From G965233625 sp965233625 (GTDB taxonomy: Bacteria; Planctomycetota; Planctomycetia; Pirellulales; Pirellulaceae): a stretch of DNA of 64,000 bases. Below are positions 37,393-45,754 of the stretch, one piece after another. The stretch covers positions 930,001-994,000 of the forward strand of contig OZ247499.1 of NCBI GenBank assembly GCA_965233625.1, read 5' to 3'. A model generated the notes under the pieces. The model was not told the origin of the DNA. It did not search any database and worked only from the letters and a program-made list of their open reading frames with translations. Numbering within the stretch: position 1 is the stretch's first letter; every line of letters begins with the position of its first letter. A program made the position numbers and the translations under genes.

Positions 37393-37427
37393 CCCCCCGG
37401 TCAAGCGATTGCGCCGGGGGGTTTCTT
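37393..37427 (+). terminator. intrinsic terminator
   Basis: A perfect 8-bp GC stem (37393-37400 with 37414-37421), 13-base loop, then TTTCTTC. It lies 30 bases after the small basic protein and so ends the sigma-kinase-caspase-small protein unit and separates it from the second caspase. Confidence 0.8.
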
Positions 37428-37604
37428 CATAGCTACGATATTTACCTGTGTTGATAGCCAAGTTGAGCATTCGCAGCAGGCGTGACAAGCTCAATGCCGG
37501 TGACTAACTTGAGAAGGTTACGCAGATCCCAGACAGCGATCTGACATAATACGACTTCGAAACTCCGTCAAAATCCTCAGTAGATTCGCACTAGGAACTG
37601 ACCA

Positions 37605-39821
37605 ATGATCACGCGCAATCTATGTAACCAAAAAACGTCAGAATCATCCTTAGATGCTTTCGGCTTCTGGCTGATCACGACATTGCTTGTCGCCTTTATG
37701 CTGGCGGGATCTGCAGCTGTATCACACGCTCAAGATCCTGGCGCCGTGGACCAGCAGGTTGCGGAGAAGGGGCAGCAACCCGTAAAACATGCGCTGCTTG
37801 TTGGCTGTACTAAATATCCAGGTCTAGAGAAGTGGTTTCAGCTGCAAGGCCCGGCCAACGATGTTGTACTCATGCGGCAACTTCTCGTTGAACGGTTTGG
37901 TTACGACAGGGATCGCGATGATATCGTGGTGCTCGCAGAAGCGGAATCTGACACAAACAAACCAACACGTGCGAATATTGCCCGTGAATTCCAGCGGCTG
38001 GCGAATACCGTTCAGCCTGGCGAAAAGGTGGTAATTCTGCTGGGCGGTCACGGCAGCAAGCAGCCCGATAGCGACGCTGAAAACCAGATGGACCACGAGC
38101 CTGACGGTTTCGACGAAATATTCCTGCCATCCGATGTGAAAGGCTGGGATGGCGACGCCAGCACCGTGGAAAATGCAATCGTTGACGACGAGCTTGGAAG
38201 CTGGCTCAAGAAGATCGTTGCAAAAGGCGCTTTCGTATGGCTCATCATGGACGCCTGTCATTCCGGCTCAGGTATCCGGGGGTCAGAGGCTGAGAAATCC
38301 CGGCAGATTCCGGCCAGTCAGCTGGTGCCCCAACAAGTCTTAAACGCTGCAGCAAGAAAGAAGTCCGGCGCAGACACCTATGCGGAAACATCTATTTTCA
38401 GTACCCAAGGCCCAGGAGGACTTGTCGCTATCTATGCGGCGCAGTCGCATGAGACGACGCCGGAACGGCGGATGCCCATCGACACTGACGGCGACAAGCA
38501 GCGAAAATATTATGGTCTGCTGACGTACACAATCTGTGAGATTCTTACCAATGCCGGACGGGGAATTACGTATAAGGAACTGGTTCAGGCTGTCCAAGCA
38601 CGTTATATCGCCATGGGCCGTCGCGCTCCGACACCGCTGCTAGAAGGAACACATCGTGACAATCTAATTCTCGGACAAAAGTCTTTCCCCGGCCGGTCAC
38701 AGATTTTGCTTGAACGCCGGGCAGCAGAATTATTCGTGTCCGCCGGCTCACTGCACGGACTTACGAAGGGGACCGTTCTTGCCGTATATCCTGCCGTAGG
38801 ATCGAAGCCCGCAGACGATACCAGACCCGTGGGACATGTAAGAGTTCTCAGCGTAAATCTTAGAAACGCGAGAGTGGCCGCGTGTGATTTTTCTGGCGTA
38901 AAAACCAACCACAATCTGCCTGAAGGCGGACGTTGCCAGGTTGCCTATCAGGATACTGGCGACAACCAGTTGCGTGTGGCTGTCGACACGCACGATGAAG
39001 ATCAGAAGCCCATCGACTCCGCGCTTCATAAAAGACTTTTAAGTGACATGAAGGCTGCCTGCGAAGCGGCAAGAGTTATCCAGCTGACTAATGACCCCGC
39101 CAGTGCCGACTGGGTGTTGCGATGGGTCGCAGGCGAAATTCAACTCACGCCGTCCGCAGGCATTGCCAGTAGCGACGTTGCTTCGCATAAGACAGCCATT
39201 CAGCCTTTGCGGCTCTCAACCGGCTGGGCCAGTCGAGCTGTCGAAATGCTTCAGCGCATTAACCGGGCGCGGAACTTGTTACGGCTGACTTCTATCACTT
39301 CCAGGTCCATGGAAGGTGGAACACTGGGCCTGCAGATGTCAGTCATTGACACTCAGGGAAAATCGATTGACTGGCAGGCGGCCGGGCTGACGGTTCGCGA
39401 TGGCAACCGCATGACCATCCGGCTGAAGAACTCCGGGAAAAACAATCTCGACATCACACTTCTCTATGTAGATAGTTCTTACGGAATCACCTGCTTGTAC
39501 CCTTTCATTGGCGAAACAAACCGGCTTGCTGCGGGTGAACAGACACAGGTCGTGCTAGATGTGAATGCGGATACGACCGGCCTTGAAAGTCTCGTGGCAA
39601 TCGTTGTCCGCGGCGAGCGGCAGCCGGTAGATTTTAGCCTGCTAGAACAGCCTTCCCTTGAAACGGCAAAGACGCGAGGCGCAAACGATAGCGCTTTGGC
39701 TACGCCGCTGGGTAAGTTGCTAAGTTCTGGCGTATTTGGTGCAGGCAGCACGCGGGGCGTCGTCCGCCGGCAGACCCAGGATTACGGCGCAAACGTTATT
39801 TCATGGAGGATATCGAAGTAG
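37605..39821 (+). CDS. secreted metacaspase-like protease (peptidase C14), second copy
   Basis: 738 residues, with AGGAA about 8 bases before the ATG. A long N-region leads into a signal peptide (~21-43, cleavage near SHAQD). The caspase core starts HALLVGCTKYPG. The dyad is H149 (LLGGHGS) and C218 (IMDACHSG), and the S1-pocket acids are in DGFDEIFLPSD. The C-terminal half parallels the first copy: ARNLLRL (~554), a DUF4384-like block (~592-680: ITLLYVDSSYGITCLYPFIG) and FSLLEQPSL. The two are therefore paralogues of one architecture, although divergent in sequence. A terminator upstream implies a separate promoter within 37428-37604. The trypsin-fold protease gene follows 82 bases downstream. 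Confidence 0.93.
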   Translation: MITRNLCNQKTSESSLDAFGFWLITTLLVAFMLAGSAAVSHAQDPGAVDQQVAEKGQQPVKHALLVGCTKYPGLEKWFQLQGPANDVVLMRQLLVERFGYDRDRDDIVVLAEAESDTNKPTRANIAREFQRLANTVQPGEKVVILLGGHGSKQPDSDAENQMDHEPDGFDEIFLPSDVKGWDGDASTVENAIVDDELGSWLKKIVAKGAFVWLIMDACHSGSGIRGSEAEKSRQIPASQLVPQQVLNAAARKKSGADTYAETSIFSTQGPGGLVAIYAAQSHETTPERRMPIDTDGDKQRKYYGLLTYTICEILTNAGRGITYKELVQAVQARYIAMGRRAPTPLLEGTHRDNLILGQKSFPGRSQILLERRAAELFVSAGSLHGLTKGTVLAVYPAVGSKPADDTRPVGHVRVLSVNLRNARVAACDFSGVKTNHNLPEGGRCQVAYQDTGDNQLRVAVDTHDEDQKPIDSALHKRLLSDMKAACEAARVIQLTNDPASADWVLRWVAGEIQLTPSAGIASSDVASHKTAIQPLRLSTGWASRAVEMLQRINRARNLLRLTSITSRSMEGGTLGLQMSVIDTQGKSIDWQAAGLTVRDGNRMTIRLKNSGKNNLDITLLYVDSSYGITCLYPFIGETNRLAAGEQTQVVLDVNADTTGLESLVAIVVRGERQPVDFSLLEQPSLETAKTRGANDSALATPLGKLLSSGVFGAGSTRGVVRRQTQDYGANVISWRISK

Positions 39822-39903
39822 GTAGAGACGGCGTTCTACGAAGCATTCTGTAAAGTAAAACCATTACTCATTTCCTCACTTAGATTTAGCGGAAGAAAAT
39901 GCA

Positions 39904-41286
39904 ATGAGATATTTCTTACTACTAAGCGTAACTCTGACAGGATTGATTTTTTTCAGTCATCGTGGCGACGCTGGCGAAAAAGACATTTTCGCCGGAAAGA
40001 TACCAGCTGAGGCGGGCAACTATGTGGCTCCCGGTCAGATTGGCGACGCGTTGTTTGGAGTCGGGAAGCCGGAAAAGTGGAACCCGCAGACCAACGACGA
40101 AGTAAGCCGCGGCAGCAGCGCAGCGGTCTATGCGAAGGCCGGCCCGGCAGTGGTGCTCATCCGCTTGCCCAACGGCCACGGCACTGGTTTTCTTATCGAC
40201 AAAGAAGGCTGGATTATCACCAATCAGCATGTCGCCGCGGCGGGATCTACCAATCTGGACGCCGGCAATCTGGTCGTGAATGTACACTTTGGCAGGTACA
40301 AAGACCGTTTGATTGAACTCGATCCCACATCGTACCCCGCCGAAGTCTATAAGGTTGATGAACAACGCGATCTCGCACTGCTCCGGCTGGTCAAGAAACC
40401 TGCGTATCTGGACGAGATCCAACCCATCGCGATGGCCCAGCAGACCCCAGCCCCTGGTGACGACTGTATCGCCATCGGGCACCCTGCTTTAGGCACGTTA
40501 TGGACGGTGCGGTCAGGTGAAGTGTCTGGGATTGGCAACTGGCCAAACGACCGCATCGGCCAGGTGCTGGCCGCGATTACGTCTGCCGGCGACAACGGAG
40601 CGGCCGCTGCCAAGAGCTTGCAAGCATCGGCGAAGCGGAAAATTGTGCTTTCAAGCTGTGGGATCAATCCAGGGGATTCCGGCGGTCCGCTGCTTAATTC
40701 CAAAGGCGAATTGATTGCCGTCACTTATGGCATCCCGCGTGGAGGCGGAAAAGACGAAATCAGCCTCGACAAATTTTCGTACCATGTGCACCTCGATGAA
40801 TTGAAGGCGTTTCTCAAAGACCGTCCGGAAGCGGCGCAAGTGAATGTTCCCAGCCCGTGGGCGCCTGCTCTGTTTGGCCACTTGCTTGATAATGACAACG
40901 ACGGCCGCTGGGATCTGTGGATCTTCGCGATGTCAAAAACCGGCAAGCTCTCTGGTAAGATGTTCGACCTGGATCAGGACACGAAACCAGCCTTCAAAGA
41001 ACAGTACATTACCGACCCTGTCCGTCGAGAAGGCTGGGACTTCGAATTCGCCATGACTTTTGGAAGGGCGCTGCGGACGTTCTATGACACCGATAATGAT
41101 GGTGCCGTCGACGCGATACTGACCGATGTAAACGACGATATGGTCGCAGACCTGGTGTTGCAGAAGAAAGACGGCAAATGGTTGCGAGTTGCCGTCGAGA
41201 AGCAACGCATGCTGGATCCAAATCTCTTCAAAGACCTGGGATTGCAATCTTCGATGGCAAAGGTGTTAAGTAAGCCAGGAAAGTAA
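39904..41286 (+). CDS. secreted trypsin-fold serine protease (S1C/DegP-like) with Ca-loop repeats
   Basis: 460 residues with a signal peptide at ~1-24 and GGAAG before the ATG. The catalytic triad is complete: H109 (WIITNQHVAAAG), D156 (EQRDLALLRL) and S259 (NPGDSGGPLLNSKGE). The protease fold ends near 315. No PDZ domain follows, unlike DegP. Instead, DxDxDG calcium-loop-like motifs appear (DNDNDGRWD at ~323, DTDNDGAVD at ~398), then DVNDDMVADLV, resembling EF-hand/FG-GAP loops. It is placed as the last member of the protease cluster. It might activate or be activated by the secreted caspases; this is inference. Confidence 0.92.
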   Translation: MRYFLLLSVTLTGLIFFSHRGDAGEKDIFAGKIPAEAGNYVAPGQIGDALFGVGKPEKWNPQTNDEVSRGSSAAVYAKAGPAVVLIRLPNGHGTGFLIDKEGWIITNQHVAAAGSTNLDAGNLVVNVHFGRYKDRLIELDPTSYPAEVYKVDEQRDLALLRLVKKPAYLDEIQPIAMAQQTPAPGDDCIAIGHPALGTLWTVRSGEVSGIGNWPNDRIGQVLAAITSAGDNGAAAAKSLQASAKRKIVLSSCGINPGDSGGPLLNSKGELIAVTYGIPRGGGKDEISLDKFSYHVHLDELKAFLKDRPEAAQVNVPSPWAPALFGHLLDNDNDGRWDLWIFAMSKTGKLSGKMFDLDQDTKPAFKEQYITDPVRREGWDFEFAMTFGRALRTFYDTDNDGAVDAILTDVNDDMVADLVLQKKDGKWLRVAVEKQRMLDPNLFKDLGLQSSMAKVLSKPGK

Positions 41287-41315
41287 CCGTCAAAACTAAC
41301 GCCAGATTGTCTTAC

Positions 41316-41370
41316 CTCCGGCGGCGTAAGTTACCGTCGTCGGAGCGTGGGGCCCCAGCCTACGAGGCTG
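41316..41370. terminator. tandem hairpins between convergent genes
   Basis: Two stems lie between convergent stops: an 8-bp stem with one G-T wobble (41316-41323 with 41338-41345) and a perfect 6-bp stem with a 3-base loop (CAGCCT at 41356-41361, AGGCTG at 41365-41370). Neither has a long U-tract. They may terminate transcription from both sides. Confidence 0.4.
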
Positions 41371-41507
41371 TTATCGCCGGGTCGTTTCGGCACTACCTTC
41401 AATGGCCTATTCTCCTGGTGAAATGGGTCTTCTCAACACGGCACTAGGAGCCAGCCCATTCTTCATGCAAACTGAGGACGAACGATCCGCTCAGCCAGAA
41501 GGCCTAT

Positions 41508-43334
41508 TTAGTCCCACCACCAGGCTGCGGGTGGCAGTTTTTCCGTGGGCTTTGCCTGTTTCTGCTGACTGATGACGGTGGCGGGCGCGGTTGTCATGGC
41601 GGCTTTGGCGACGAGAGGCGCCGCGTGGACGGCGACACCGCCGCTGACGCCCGCGATGATCTTCGTGCGGCCCATCATGCGGTGGTTGATGACGGTTTCA
41701 ACCTGCGTCGGCGCCGTTTCGAGCGCCGGTTGATAGGGTTCAACGCCGCTGTGCTTGCTGGGGCCGAAGTGGGTCATCTTCCAGCCCGTACGCGCTGGCA
41801 GGTCTTCGGCTTTGATCAAGGCGGAAACCATTGCCAGATCGAAGATGTTTTGCAGGTCAGCGTAGATCGGGTAACGCCGGGCGAGCGCCTCGAAGTGAGT
41901 TGTAAAGCTGCGTGTAAATTCGCGGTTGATTTCTTCGGCAGTGCCGGTGTGAACGCGTTCGCCGCGGTCGGTTAGCATTTCGTTTTCGCTCTGCACCTTG
42001 GCGCCTTGTCCGCGGATTTCAAAACCGTCGCGGCCGGGGGAAGCGGCGATCGCCTTGTAGTTAAGCGAAAACCACCACCGCAGCACGCTCATTGGCGGCG
42101 GGTTGCCATCCTTGTCTAGCTTCACAGCGCTGAGGTAACTGTTGACGCCTGGCACGCCGGGTTCCAGGCCCATGCCGACCAGCTTCATACGATAGTCGGC
42201 CTCCACCATCACGCGAGCCAGTCGCGTGCGAGCGTCGACGCCATCGACCACGATATCCTGCTTGCCTAGTTTGCCGCGAAATTCGTCCAGCCACTGCTGC
42301 CTTGCGCGGGCGGAAGGCTTGAGCGGGGTCCGGGCGGACGTTTCTAGAAACGCTTTGGTCTGCGCGAGTGCTTCCTGACGTGGTTTGATCGAGCAGCCGA
42401 AGTGACTGCCATTGGTGTACGCGTTGCGGAGCGTGACGACAAAGTCATCCAGATTCAGCACCGGGCGGCCAGATTCTGTATTGAACCGGCGGCCTTCGGT
42501 GTTCATGTTCCAGTCGCCTGCTGGGCCGGCGATCACAATGTCGCCCGTTTCGGGATACACAAACACGTACTGAATCTTCTGAATGCCCGCCATCGCCTGC
42601 ATGGCTTCGGACGGGTCGCGGCCAGCGGCCCGTAGGATTTCCACTTCGCGTTCGAGGCGGGTTAAGGAAACTTTTCTGAGGGACGAACTGCGCCGGACGT
42701 TCGTATTGCTGCCGGGCGCCTTCGCGGCGCGGCGGATGTTTTCGATGCCGCCGGCTGTTTCCGGGGGCACGCGTTTCATTAGCCCCGCTGCGTTGACGTA
42801 CACGCCGCTGGCAAATCCGTCGATGGCGCCGGGGCCGCCGACATCGTCCCAGGATTCGGGGTTAATGGTGGTGGTGATCAGATCAATCAACGGATCGAAA
42901 TCCGCGGCCGATCCACCACCGCCCGCCGCAGCGTTCGCGGCCGGTAGCTGCTGGAGTGTGCGGCTGCGGGTGTTGCCGTCAGAAATCATGCGGGCTGTTC
43001 GCAGCGATGCCTGTCGCATCCCCGCTGCGGCTTGAGCTGCCGCGATTTGAGCAAACCACTGATCGCGCTCGGCGTGATCGGCCACCTGTTGTGCCAGCGA
43101 CAAGGCCGGGGCGAATTCGCCAGCCGCTAAATGCGCCTCAAACGTGCGGGTTAATGCGGCAGGAGCTGCCTGAACCCTGTTGGGGGCGGTTGCAAAAACC
43201 GCGGCAAACGTACAGGCTAAGGCGAGAAATACGGTTCGCTTTCGCTTCGGATGGCTTGAAGTGAGAATGGCGGCTGTGGCATCACCCCAGGAATAACCGC
43301 CAAAACGCAGACGCACGGCAATTGAGCGCAGCAT
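41508..43334 (-). CDS. DUF1598 protein, predicted exported
   Basis: 608 residues. Residues ~30-56 form a signal peptide (KRKRTVFLALACTFAAVFATA...VQAAP) after a longer than usual N-region, so the true start could be slightly inside. DUF1598 phrases are seen in the middle: MAGIQKIQYVFVYPETGDIVIAGPAGDW and NLDDFVVTLRNAYTNG. The N-terminal mature part is alanine-rich and TPR-like (AGEFAPALSLAQQVADHAERDQWFAQIAAAQAAAGM). The family is restricted to planctomycetes and has no known function. Convergent with the serine protease gene; divergent from the RNase Z-like gene. Confidence 0.85.
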   Translation of the reverse strand: MLRSIAVRLRFGGYSWGDATAAILTSSHPKRKRTVFLALACTFAAVFATAPNRVQAAPAALTRTFEAHLAAGEFAPALSLAQQVADHAERDQWFAQIAAAQAAAGMRQASLRTARMISDGNTRSRTLQQLPAANAAAGGGGSAADFDPLIDLITTTINPESWDDVGGPGAIDGFASGVYVNAAGLMKRVPPETAGGIENIRRAAKAPGSNTNVRRSSSLRKVSLTRLEREVEILRAAGRDPSEAMQAMAGIQKIQYVFVYPETGDIVIAGPAGDWNMNTEGRRFNTESGRPVLNLDDFVVTLRNAYTNGSHFGCSIKPRQEALAQTKAFLETSARTPLKPSARARQQWLDEFRGKLGKQDIVVDGVDARTRLARVMVEADYRMKLVGMGLEPGVPGVNSYLSAVKLDKDGNPPPMSVLRWWFSLNYKAIAASPGRDGFEIRGQGAKVQSENEMLTDRGERVHTGTAEEINREFTRSFTTHFEALARRYPIYADLQNIFDLAMVSALIKAEDLPARTGWKMTHFGPSKHSGVEPYQPALETAPTQVETVINHRMMGRTKIIAGVSGGVAVHAAPLVAKAAMTTAPATVISQQKQAKPTEKLPPAAWWWD

Positions 43335-43530
43335 GTGAGAATTTCCTTCTCGAAATCTTATACCCCTGTCTGTTCCGCCTTATAGGTTCGCATAACCGTT
43401 GCTGCTAAGTCAAGCGTTTCTGCCGCAGAAGGCCGAACCCGGTCAGTTTTCTCCCTGTCGAATTATTCACTCACCTCACCAGAACCCAAAAGAAACTGCT
43501 GAACCCGGTATTATCCGGCGACTGTTGAAC

Positions 43531-44370
43531 ATGGTTGATAACGCCCCCTTCAAAACACTTGAACTTCAGGATCTGACCATCGAAGGTTATTCGCGCGCGG
43601 CGGTGCAGTCGTACTGGCGGATACCGGAGTTGAAGATGGGCTTTGATCTGGGCGGGCAGCCGTGGGACTTCATGGGCACTGACACCTGGTTCGTCACGCA
43701 CACGCATCTCGACCATATTGCGGCGCTACCTGTATACGTTGCCCGGCGGCGGATGATGAAGATGCCCGCGCCGGTCATCTACTTGCCGGCGCACGCTTTG
43801 GACCCCGTCCAGCAGATGTTGCGGGCCGTCACACGGCTGGACCGCGGGCGGCTGCCATGTGAATTGATCGGACTGGAATCAGGTGACGAAGTTGAGATTT
43901 CCCGTGAGTTGATGGTCACCGCCCACGCCACGACGCATACCGTGCCCAGTCTGGGCTATGTAGTCTGGCAACGTCGCAAGAAGCTGAAGCAGGAGTATGT
44001 AGGTCTGCGCGGGGACGAAATCCGTGATCTGCGATTGGCAGGTAAAGAAGTCAGCGAAGAACGTCGCGTTCCAGTGGTTGCGTACCTGGGCGATAGCTCG
44101 CCGCCAGGGCTGGATAATTGCCCGGCCATGTATGAAGCGCGGGTGTTGATTGCGGAGATGACGTTTGTCGCACGCAGCCATCGCCCGGAGAAGATTCATA
44201 AGAACGGGCACATGCACCTGGATGACTATGTGGCGCGGCGCGATGAGTTTCAGAATGAGAAGGTTATCGCGGGACATTTCAGCACGCGTTACCATGATCG
44301 TCAGATCCGCAAGATGGTGCAGAAAGCGCTGCCCGATATGCTGGACGACCGCCTCATGCTGTGGCTGTAA
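43531..44370 (+). CDS. RNase Z-like metallo-beta-lactamase-fold hydrolase
   Basis: 279 residues from the ATG at 43531; the longer open frame to 43399 lacks family character. The metal motif HTHLDH (H57, H59, D61, H62) is followed by the tRNase Z-like layout: TAHATTHTVPSLGYVVWQR, VAYLGDSS and a late HFSTRYHDRQI. The similarity is to ElaC/RNase Z in general, but the exosite and C-terminal length are short, so it may be a paralogue acting on another phosphodiester rather than the main tRNA 3'-processing enzyme. Cytoplasmic. The flavin monooxygenase begins 30 bases downstream. Confidence 0.82.
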   Translation: MVDNAPFKTLELQDLTIEGYSRAAVQSYWRIPELKMGFDLGGQPWDFMGTDTWFVTHTHLDHIAALPVYVARRRMMKMPAPVIYLPAHALDPVQQMLRAVTRLDRGRLPCELIGLESGDEVEISRELMVTAHATTHTVPSLGYVVWQRRKKLKQEYVGLRGDEIRDLRLAGKEVSEERRVPVVAYLGDSSPPGLDNCPAMYEARVLIAEMTFVARSHRPEKIHKNGHMHLDDYVARRDEFQNEKVIAGHFSTRYHDRQIRKMVQKALPDMLDDRLMLWL

Positions 44371-44400
44371 TCTGGAAACTCAGAAGAAGGGTGACAAGCC

Positions 44401-45741
44401 TTGACATCTTCCAGACTCTCCAGCCGGCCCGGAGCCGCCACGACGCAGACCGCGGCGTTGCCGTACTGCATCATCGGCGCTGGCCCCTGCGGACTGGCGG
44501 CAGCACGGGAGTTTGCGGCGCGGGGCATTGCCTTTGACTGGTTTGAACGGGAAGACGACGTCGGCGGCAACTGGTACTACGGCAGTGGCAGCAGCAGCAT
44601 GTACGCAACCGCGCACATGATCTCTTCCAAGCGTCTGACGGCGTTTGAAGATTTTCCGATGCCCAAGGCGTATCCGGCCTATCCCAGCCACAAACAGGCA
44701 CACGCCTACCTGCGCGACTTCGCAGAGCATCATGATCTTTACTCGCGGGTAACACTTAACACGTCCGTCAGCAAAGTGGAGCCCGACGGTGAGAACTGGC
44801 AGATCGAAACCAGCGACGGCCAGCAGCGGATTTGCGGCGGACTGGTGATTGCCAACGGGCATCATTGGGATCCCTGGATGCCAGAGGTTGAAGGCGAGTT
44901 TTCCGGCCAGGTGATGCACTCACGCGACTATCGGACGCCGGAGATTTTTCACGGCAAGCGGGTGCTTGTCGTCGGCGCCGGGAATTCCGGCTGCGATATC
45001 GCGGTCGAGGCGGCGCAGCATGCAACAGCGGCGTTTCACAGCATGCGGCGCGGGTATCACTTCCTGCCGAAATTCTTCCGCGGTTACCCGGTGGACCTGC
45101 TGGGCGAAAACCTGCACCGCTGGCATCTTCCGTTATGGCTGAGGCGGTTGGCCGGTAAGTATGTAACGCATGTTGCTCTGGGAAGTCCATCACGCTTCGG
45201 GCTGCCAGAGCCGGATCATAAACTTTTTGAAGCGCATCCGGTCATCAACTCGCAGTTGATGTACCATGCCGGACATGGCGCCATTGCATTCCGCCCGGCG
45301 CTGCAGGCGCTGGACGGGGACGAAGTTGTGTTTGCCGATGGGCGGCGTGAGGCGGTGGACCTTATTGTGTTCGCTACGGGGTACAAGTCGAGCATTCCAT
45401 TTATCGATCCACAATTGCTTGCCACGGGCGAATTCGGCCCGCAGCTTCACTTGCACGCATACCATCCGAAGCGAAAGAACCTGTTCGTGATCGGTCTGAT
45501 CCAGCCGGACAGTGGTCTTTGGCCGCTTGCCCAGCTTCAGGCGCGGCTGGCGGCGGCGCTGGTTTCAGCAGACCGCAACGGGCATGCGGCTGCGGAGCAG
45601 TTCCGCCAGCAGATGCAACAGCCGGGGGGCAGCCTTTCGGGGTCTATCCGCTATATAAGTACGCGGAGGCACCACTACGAGGTTGACCACTTCACTTACC
45701 GCCGGCGCCTGCAAAAAATTCTGAAACAGTTCCCAACTTAG
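44401..45741 (+). CDS. flavin-containing monooxygenase (FMO-like), TTG start
   Basis: 446 residues. A TTG start is preferred because GAAGAAGG lies 10 bases upstream and no ATG comes before the FAD motif. FAD-binding GAGPCG is at 26-31 and the NADPH-binding GAGNSG near 192-197. The region between them (WFEREDDVGGNWYYGSGSSSMYATAHMISSKRLTAFEDFPM) is the usual FMO run, and FATGYKSSIPFI is the C-terminal dinucleotide-associated motif. FMOs oxygenate soft nucleophiles (N, S) or perform Baeyer-Villiger-type reactions; the substrate is unknown. The permease gene starts 13 bases after the stop. Confidence 0.92.
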   Translation: MTSSRLSSRPGAATTQTAALPYCIIGAGPCGLAAAREFAARGIAFDWFEREDDVGGNWYYGSGSSSMYATAHMISSKRLTAFEDFPMPKAYPAYPSHKQAHAYLRDFAEHHDLYSRVTLNTSVSKVEPDGENWQIETSDGQQRICGGLVIANGHHWDPWMPEVEGEFSGQVMHSRDYRTPEIFHGKRVLVVGAGNSGCDIAVEAAQHATAAFHSMRRGYHFLPKFFRGYPVDLLGENLHRWHLPLWLRRLAGKYVTHVALGSPSRFGLPEPDHKLFEAHPVINSQLMYHAGHGAIAFRPALQALDGDEVVFADGRREAVDLIVFATGYKSSIPFIDPQLLATGEFGPQLHLHAYHPKRKNLFVIGLIQPDSGLWPLAQLQARLAAALVSADRNGHAAAEQFRQQMQQPGGSLSGSIRYISTRRHHYEVDHFTYRRRLQKILKQFPT

Positions 45742-45754
45742 CTAAGGGCGAACC

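Noticed and set aside
25605..41286. CRISPR type III-E-like (Csx29/Csx30) system
   Set aside because: TPR-CHAT plus ECF sigma suggested it, but there is no repeat-spacer array, no cas gene, and the proteases carry export signals.
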